NCBI GenBank assembly: GCA_024233785.1 | Contig: JACKPD010000025.1 | Coordinates: 1 to 26,875, forward strand | DNA length: 26,875 nt | Direction: 5' to 3' | Origin: Spirochaetales bacterium | GTDB taxonomy: Bacteria > Spirochaetota > Spirochaetia > CADAEX01 | Shown here: piece after piece, positions 23,116-26,875 of the stretch | How the letters are laid out: the number at the start of each line of letters is the position of its first letter | How positions within the stretch are numbered: position 1 is the first letter of the stretch | Translations under genes and position numbers: made by a program | Notes under the pieces: generated by a model | Told to the model about the DNA's origin: nothing | What the model saw: only the letters and a program-made list of their open reading frames with translations | Databases searched by the model: none

Positions 23116-23127
23116 AAGCAGGCTTAA

Positions 23128-24207
23128 TTGGGTCTTATTTCTGTATCAACATATAATTTCCGCAATCTTGATAACTGTTCAGTAAACACAGATTCATCTG
23201 ATATTTTCCTTGTCGGTGAAAACGGACAGGGAAAAACAAATTTTCTCGAAGCAGTATACAGCCTCTGTTTTGGAAATTCCTTCAGAACCAGGTATGATTC
23301 TTTTTTAATCAAAGAGAATGAGAAAGAGCTGTCTGTAAAGGGACTCTATAAGGATGCTGATTTACTGGAAAATACTGTATTTTTAACCCTTGTAAACGGT
23401 AAAAAAGCAATCCAGCTTAACGGAAAAAGGATTAAAGACAGAAAAGAGATTATCCATAATAATCCATGCATAGTTTTTTCACATGATGATATATATTTTG
23501 TAAACGGCCCGCCTGAAAGAAGAAGGCTCTTTTTCAACCAGACAATAAGCCTTTTTGACCTTTCTTTTCTTGATAACTTAAGAAGATATGAAAAGATACT
23601 TAAAAACAGAAATGCGCTTTTAAAGGAAAACTCAACAGATCTTCTTGAAATTCTGGACATGCAGCTGGCGGAAGAGGGGCTTGAGATAATCAGGACAAGA
23701 AAAAAAGTCATAGAAGAGTTCAATTCGACTTTCAGCCCTGTTTTCTCAAAGGTTTCAGGACTTGATGCAGGAATAAGGATAATATACAGACCTTCGTGGA
23801 ACCCTGATTCATCAGCTGAAGATACAGCAAGGCTTCTGGCAGCGAAAAGAAACGCCGAATTTGCGGCCGGGACAACACTAAGCGGCCCCCACAGGGACGG
23901 ATTTTTTTATTACATGGATAAAAAGGATTTTACAAAAATAGCCTCAACCGGACAGACGAGGCTTATATCGCTGTCTCTGAGGACTGCCCAGGCGGATTTT
24001 TACAGGCTTAAAACAGGAAGAAAGCCGCTTGTTCTGCTCGATGACGTGCTTCTTGAGCTTGATAAAACAAGGAAAATAAGGTTTATTGATGCATTCCCTG
24101 AGTATGAACAGGCTTTTTATACTTTTCTGCCTGGCGAAGAGGCGCTGATGGGCGGAAAGAGGGGAATATTTTATACAGTAAAAAACGGAGTTATCAGGGA
24201 ACAATGA
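23128..24207 (+). CDS. recF: DNA repair protein RecF
   Basis: RecF binds DNA gaps with RecO and RecR and helps load RecA. The 359 residues form an SMC-like ABC ATPase: Walker A GENGQGKT (30-37), the LSGPHRDGF motif near 250-258, STGQTR near 273 and Walker B VLLDDVLLELD near 300-310. RecF usually has S-GQQR at the signature; here it is STGQTR, a minor change. Translation starts at TTG 23128 behind AGCAGG. The stop overlaps the next ATG (ATGA). Confidence 0.94.
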   Translation: MGLISVSTYNFRNLDNCSVNTDSSDIFLVGENGQGKTNFLEAVYSLCFGNSFRTRYDSFLIKENEKELSVKGLYKDADLLENTVFLTLVNGKKAIQLNGKRIKDRKEIIHNNPCIVFSHDDIYFVNGPPERRRLFFNQTISLFDLSFLDNLRRYEKILKNRNALLKENSTDLLEILDMQLAEEGLEIIRTRKKVIEEFNSTFSPVFSKVSGLDAGIRIIYRPSWNPDSSAEDTARLLAAKRNAEFAAGTTLSGPHRDGFFYYMDKKDFTKIASTGQTRLISLSLRTAQADFYRLKTGRKPLVLLDDVLLELDKTRKIRFIDAFPEYEQAFYTFLPGEEALMGGKRGIFYTVKNGVIREQ

Positions 24208-24497
24208 AAAGAGCTGGAGATTTACTTAAGGAATTTTTTGATAACCTTAAAATAAAGGATAACGGGACAGAGACAATCTTTACCTCATGGGAAAATATTG
24301 CGGGGACCGACATCGCATCCCATTCAAGGATAAAGGACTATAAAAAAAATATTCTTACAATCGAGGCTGATCATCCTGGCTGGATACAGATAATCAATCT
24401 TAAAAAAAACCAGATAATTCAGAGGATAAGCGAAAAGTTTCCGGATAAGGAAATTGATGAAATTATGGTAGTCTTAAGGAAAACCAAAAAGAGCTGA
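24204..24497 (+). CDS. dciA: DUF721 protein, DciA-like helicase loader
   Basis: The 97-residue protein is a single DUF721 domain: an N-terminal helix MKRAGDLLKEFF, a TSWENIAGTDIASHSRI segment and the core LTIEADHPGWIQIINLKKNQII. DciA proteins help load the replicative helicase in bacteria that lack DnaC/DnaI. The placement directly after recF with an ATGA overlap is the common arrangement in spirochaetes and other phyla. The protein is shorter than proteobacterial DciA and lacks their long extension, so the gene name is by family and context. Confidence 0.85.
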   Translation: MKRAGDLLKEFFDNLKIKDNGTETIFTSWENIAGTDIASHSRIKDYKKNILTIEADHPGWIQIINLKKNQIIQRISEKFPDKEIDEIMVVLRKTKKS

Positions 24498-24501
24498 TCA
24501 G

Positions 24502-24531
24502 TTGACATCCGCCGTTATAATAAATTATAGT
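24502..24531 (+). promoter_or_regulatory. Promoter of the rpmH-rnpA-yidD-yidC operon
   Basis: A perfect TTGACA (24502-24507) and TATAGT (24526-24531, 5 of 6) are 18 bp apart, giving a start near 24538 and a leader of about 64 bases. Confidence 0.7.
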
Positions 24532-24563
24532 AAAACCTCTGTAAATTAATAAATAGATAAAAA

Positions 24564-24579
24564 TCTAACCATGGTTAGA
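24564..24579. promoter_or_regulatory. Perfect 16-bp palindrome in the rpmH leader
   Basis: TCTAACCATGGTTAGA lies about 26-41 bases into the predicted transcript and 22 bases before the rpmH ATG. As DNA it is an ideal dimer site; as RNA it gives a 6-bp stem with a CATG loop near the AAGGAG ribosome site. Confidence 0.75.
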
Positions 24580-24601
24580 AACAATATAAGGAGTTTCTTG
24601 A

Positions 24602-24757
24602 ATGAAAAGGACTTATCAACCAAGCAAAGTGAAAAGAAACAGAAAATTCGGATTCCGGGCCAGAATGAAAACAGTCGGCGGAAGACTTGTTCTGATGAGA
24701 AGAAGACAGAAGGGAAGAAAAAAGCTCTCTGCAGCAGATGAGAAAAAACCTTACTAG
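24602..24757 (+). CDS. rpmH: 50S ribosomal protein L34
   Basis: Translation from ATG 24602 gives 51 residues beginning MKRTYQPSKVKRNRKFGFRA, then RMKTVGGRLVLMRRRQKGRKKLS, the unmistakable L34 sequence. The last residues DEKKPY form a short extra tail. An AAGGAG ribosome site precedes it. The last 20 bases overlap the rnpA start, the classic rpmH-rnpA arrangement. It is a basic structural protein of the large ribosomal subunit. Confidence 0.98.
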   Translation: MKRTYQPSKVKRNRKFGFRARMKTVGGRLVLMRRRQKGRKKLSAADEKKPY

Positions 24758-25097
24758 AAAGGAAAGAATCGGAAAAAAAGATATTTCAAAAGTTTTTGAA
24801 TTATCTGACAGCAAAAAAAATTCCTGCATAAGATTATTATATTGCAGGAATGGAATTACCTGGAACAGAATCGCTGTCGTTTTAAGGAAAGGATACGGCA
24901 ATTCGGTAGAGAGAAACAGGGCAAAAAGAATAATAAAAGAAATTTATCGGGAAGTAAAAAACTATTTGCCGGAAGGATATGATCTTATATTTTTATTGAC
25001 CGGAAAGATAACTGATTATCAGTCTGCCAGTAATATAATTGTTTCTCTTTTAAAGAAGGCAGGACTTATGGATGTTGCTGGAAAAATTTTTCAATAA
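24738..25097 (+). CDS. rnpA: Ribonuclease P protein component
   Basis: Protein partner of the RNase P ribozyme, which trims tRNA 5' leaders. The 119 residues hold the RNR motif GNSVERNRAKRIIKEIYR (about 54-71), a hydrophobic VVLRKGYG strand before it and an N-terminal basic helix. The start inside rpmH gives MRKNLTRKERIGKK, the usual N terminus for the family. The 3' end overlaps yidD by 26 bases. Confidence 0.95.
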   Translation: MRKNLTRKERIGKKDISKVFELSDSKKNSCIRLLYCRNGITWNRIAVVLRKGYGNSVERNRAKRIIKEIYREVKNYLPEGYDLIFLLTGKITDYQSASNIIVSLLKKAGLMDVAGKIFQ

Positions 25098-25299
25098 TAT
25101 ACTTATAACACTTGTTATTATATATAGAAAACTTATATCTCCGCTTTTTCCCCCATCCTGTATTTATTATCCAACCTGTTCAGCGTATGCAATAGAGGCG
25201 TTAAAAAAATACGGTCCGCTGAAAGGCAGTTTTCTTTCCATAAAACGGATTTTGAGATGTCATCCTTTCAAGAAGGGGGGGCATGATCCTGTTCCATGA
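25072..25299 (+). CDS. yidD: Membrane protein insertion efficiency factor YidD
   Basis: The 75-residue protein has an N-terminal amphipathic/hydrophobic helix (about 4-25), then YRKLISPLFPPSCIYYPTCSAYAIEALKKYG split across 18-48, and LRCHPFKKGGHDPVP near the end. The three conserved cysteines (SC, TCS, RCHP) are present. YidD helps YidC-dependent membrane insertion. It lies between rnpA and yidC, the conserved order. Confidence 0.95.
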   Translation: MLLEKFFNNILITLVIIYRKLISPLFPPSCIYYPTCSAYAIEALKKYGPLKGSFLSIKRILRCHPFKKGGHDPVP

Positions 25300-25314
25300 T
25301 TTTTAGGAGTTAAA

Positions 25315-26875
25315 ATGGAAAAAAATACTATTATCGCAATAGTTTTATCTGTTGTTATTATAACAACAGGTTTTTATGTTCAGGAAAAATTTTTCGCCGT
25401 CCCGAATACTGCGGCGGCTTCTCAGGCTTCTGTTGAAACAGAGGCGCCCTCACCTGCTGACAAGGCCTCAGGGTCTCTTGAGGAGACAGAACCTTCAAAA
25501 GTAGACCTTTCTGCTGTTTCTGTTATAACAAACAGGGAAGAAGACCCCGATTATTACAGGGAAATCAATCTTGAAACCGAGGTTTTTGATATTGTTTTTT
25601 CAAATCTCGGGGGCACAGTCAAATCAATCAAGCTTAAAAAACACCTCGACGGAGATGTTCCTCTTGAAATGATAAATAAAAATTCAGAAGAACTCACCGC
25701 GTTTAACCTGCAGATGGGTGATTATAACGCTGAGACCCTTAAAGTTTATTTTGATATGAGGAAATATTCGCAGAATGACAATATCATTGTTGAATTTACA
25801 AAAGACCTTGATATACCGGGAAGGTCCGGAGTTACAATACCCCTTACCATAATCAAGAAATATATTTTCAAAGCCAATGAATACATGATGGAACTGCAGG
25901 TACAGATGGTAAACCGGAACAATGATGTAATAAGGCTTGATAACAACGGTTTCGCGTATACCTTAAGTTTCGGCCCGCAGATAGGCCCGAAGTTTGAAAA
26001 AATTGACAACAGAAAGGAATTCAGAAAATACATAACAGTAGCAGACGGTAAGAAGAAGATACATAAAATGCCGCGCGGAAAGGGAGAGGTAGAGCTTAAT
26101 GACAGATTTACCTGGGCCGGCATATCGGGAAAATATTTTACTGTCATAGGTATACCTGATTCAACACTTTACAGAACTGTTTTTTCAAACAGCCCTGTTG
26201 ACGGGTTTGATGAAGGGGCCAGGATGTTTTTCTCGAGGCCTGTAATAAAAAGCTCAAACAGCATAGACACCTTCAGGTTCTATATCGGCCCCAAAAGGGG
26301 AAATATACTTAAATTATACAACGATGCGGATAAAAACGGCTTCAGCATAACAGGACTTGATCTTGACCTTGTTCTTGACTCGGGCGCGATGCTCGGCTGG
26401 CTGCAGCAGATACTTAAAGTGCTTCTTAACTTTTTCTACGGGATAATCCCCAACTACGGGGTCGCTATTCTCCTTCTGACTATCTTTGTAAAGATTGTCA
26501 TGTTTCCCCTTACGCATAAAAGTTATGAATCAACCAGCAAGATGTCAGGCCTTTCTCCCAAGGTAATGGAGCTTAAGGAGAAATATAAAAACAACCCGCA
26601 GAAGATGAACCAGGAAATTTCCGTACTTTATAAAAAAGAAGGGGTAAACCCTGTCGGCGGATGCCTGCCTCTTTTACTCCAGATGCCTATTTTTATAGCG
26701 CTTTACGGCCTTTTAAGCAGCCATTTTGAACTTCGCGGAGCGGGATTCATCAGCCCGTGGATAACAGACCTTTCTGTCGCTGATTCAATTTTCAGCTTTG
26801 CGCCGGCCTCCATTCCTGTTATTGGAAGCGATATAAGGCTGCTGCCGATCCTGATGATCCTTACACAGCTCCTTT
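25315..26875 (+). CDS. yidC: Membrane protein insertase YidC/Oxa1 (partial, cut by window end)
   Basis: The frame from ATG 25315 stays open to the last base, giving at least 520 residues. The ATG follows TTTTAGGAG. Residues 5-22 form the first membrane helix, then an acidic linker and a large periplasmic P1 domain (about 75-345), as in Gram-negative YidC. The conserved insertase core begins near 360 (LQQILKVLLNFFYG), with VAILLLTIFVKIVMFPLTHK around 383-402 and GGCLPLLLQMPIFIALYGLL further on. The residue matching the groove arginine of YidC (E. coli Arg366) is Lys393. The C-terminal helices are missing from the window. Confidence 0.96.
   Translation, partial: MEKNTIIAIVLSVVIITTGFYVQEKFFAVPNTAAASQASVETEAPSPADKASGSLEETEPSKVDLSAVSVITNREEDPDYYREINLETEVFDIVFSNLGGTVKSIKLKKHLDGDVPLEMINKNSEELTAFNLQMGDYNAETLKVYFDMRKYSQNDNIIVEFTKDLDIPGRSGVTIPLTIIKKYIFKANEYMMELQVQMVNRNNDVIRLDNNGFAYTLSFGPQIGPKFEKIDNRKEFRKYITVADGKKKIHKMPRGKGEVELNDRFTWAGISGKYFTVIGIPDSTLYRTVFSNSPVDGFDEGARMFFSRPVIKSSNSIDTFRFYIGPKRGNILKLYNDADKNGFSITGLDLDLVLDSGAMLGWLQQILKVLLNFFYGIIPNYGVAILLLTIFVKIVMFPLTHKSYESTSKMSGLSPKVMELKEKYKNNPQKMNQEISVLYKKEGVNPVGGCLPLLLQMPIFIALYGLLSSHFELRGAGFISPWITDLSVADSIFSFAPASIPVIGSDIRLLPILMILTQLL

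Noticed and set aside
1..26875. CRISPR arrays, insertion sequences, prophage, tRNA or rRNA genes
   Set aside because: No spaced repeat arrays, transposase or integrase frames, or tRNA/rRNA cores were seen on either strand.

Overview
The window is a chromosomal replication-origin region from a bacterium, about 26.9 kb, moderately AT-rich and densely coded. Two gene orders point to a spirochaete. One is ctp - small membrane protein - MinD-like ATPase - lgt. The other is parB/gyrA/gyrB - dnaA - dnaN - recF - DUF721 - rpmH - rnpA - yidD - yidC. As I remember it, Borrelia and Treponema chromosomes carry closely similar clusters. This is an inference from gene order and protein style; no 16S or database search was possible. 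A direct glutaminyl-tRNA synthetase and a full parABS set suggest a free-living or environmental member rather than a highly reduced host-associated one.

Layout. 1-1.2 kb: a YmdB-family phosphoesterase-like protein whose metal-binding residues are largely replaced, overlapping an RseC/MucC-type membrane protein. 1.26-2.5 kb: a minus-strand thioredoxin/CoA-binding pair diverging from an FxsA-type membrane protein. 2.57-5.95 kb: a minus-strand run of ctp protease, yjbQ, rsmE and an atypical WecG/TagA glycosyltransferase. 6.03-8.6 kb: a plus-strand run of a four-helix membrane protein, a MinD/ParA-like ATPase and lgt. 8.64-13.87 kb: a minus-strand run of parA, parB, glnS, an EamA transporter and rbgA. 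13.98-15.47 kb: plus-strand nfu and adenosine deaminase. 15.49-19.99 kb: gyrA and gyrB on the minus strand. 19.99-22.01 kb: origin sequences on both sides of dnaA. 22.0-26.9 kb: dnaN, recF, dciA-like, rpmH, rnpA, yidD and yidC (cut by the window end), all plus strand.

How it works together. DnaA, the sliding clamp, RecF, the DciA-like helicase loader and gyrase start and sustain replication. ParA, ParB and a perfect parS at 15470-15485 segregate the new origins. RnpA, L34, YidD and YidC serve tRNA processing, the ribosome and membrane insertion. Most genes point away from dnaA, as expected for genes flanking oriC. Perfect or near-perfect DnaA boxes lie on both sides of dnaA. The dnaA-dnaN gap also has a box, a GC-rich spacer, a TTA-type trinucleotide run and an AT-rich segment, in the order known for a bacterial basal unwinding element.

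Most of the window is well-understood core biology. I see no CRISPR array, insertion sequence, prophage, tRNA or rRNA gene. I do not see a clear undescribed multigene system. The points most worth a second look are the degenerate YmdB and WecG/TagA active sites, the origin architecture, the parS palindrome between two convergent genes, an orphan terminator that may mark a small RNA, and several perfect palindromes in leaders and promoters.
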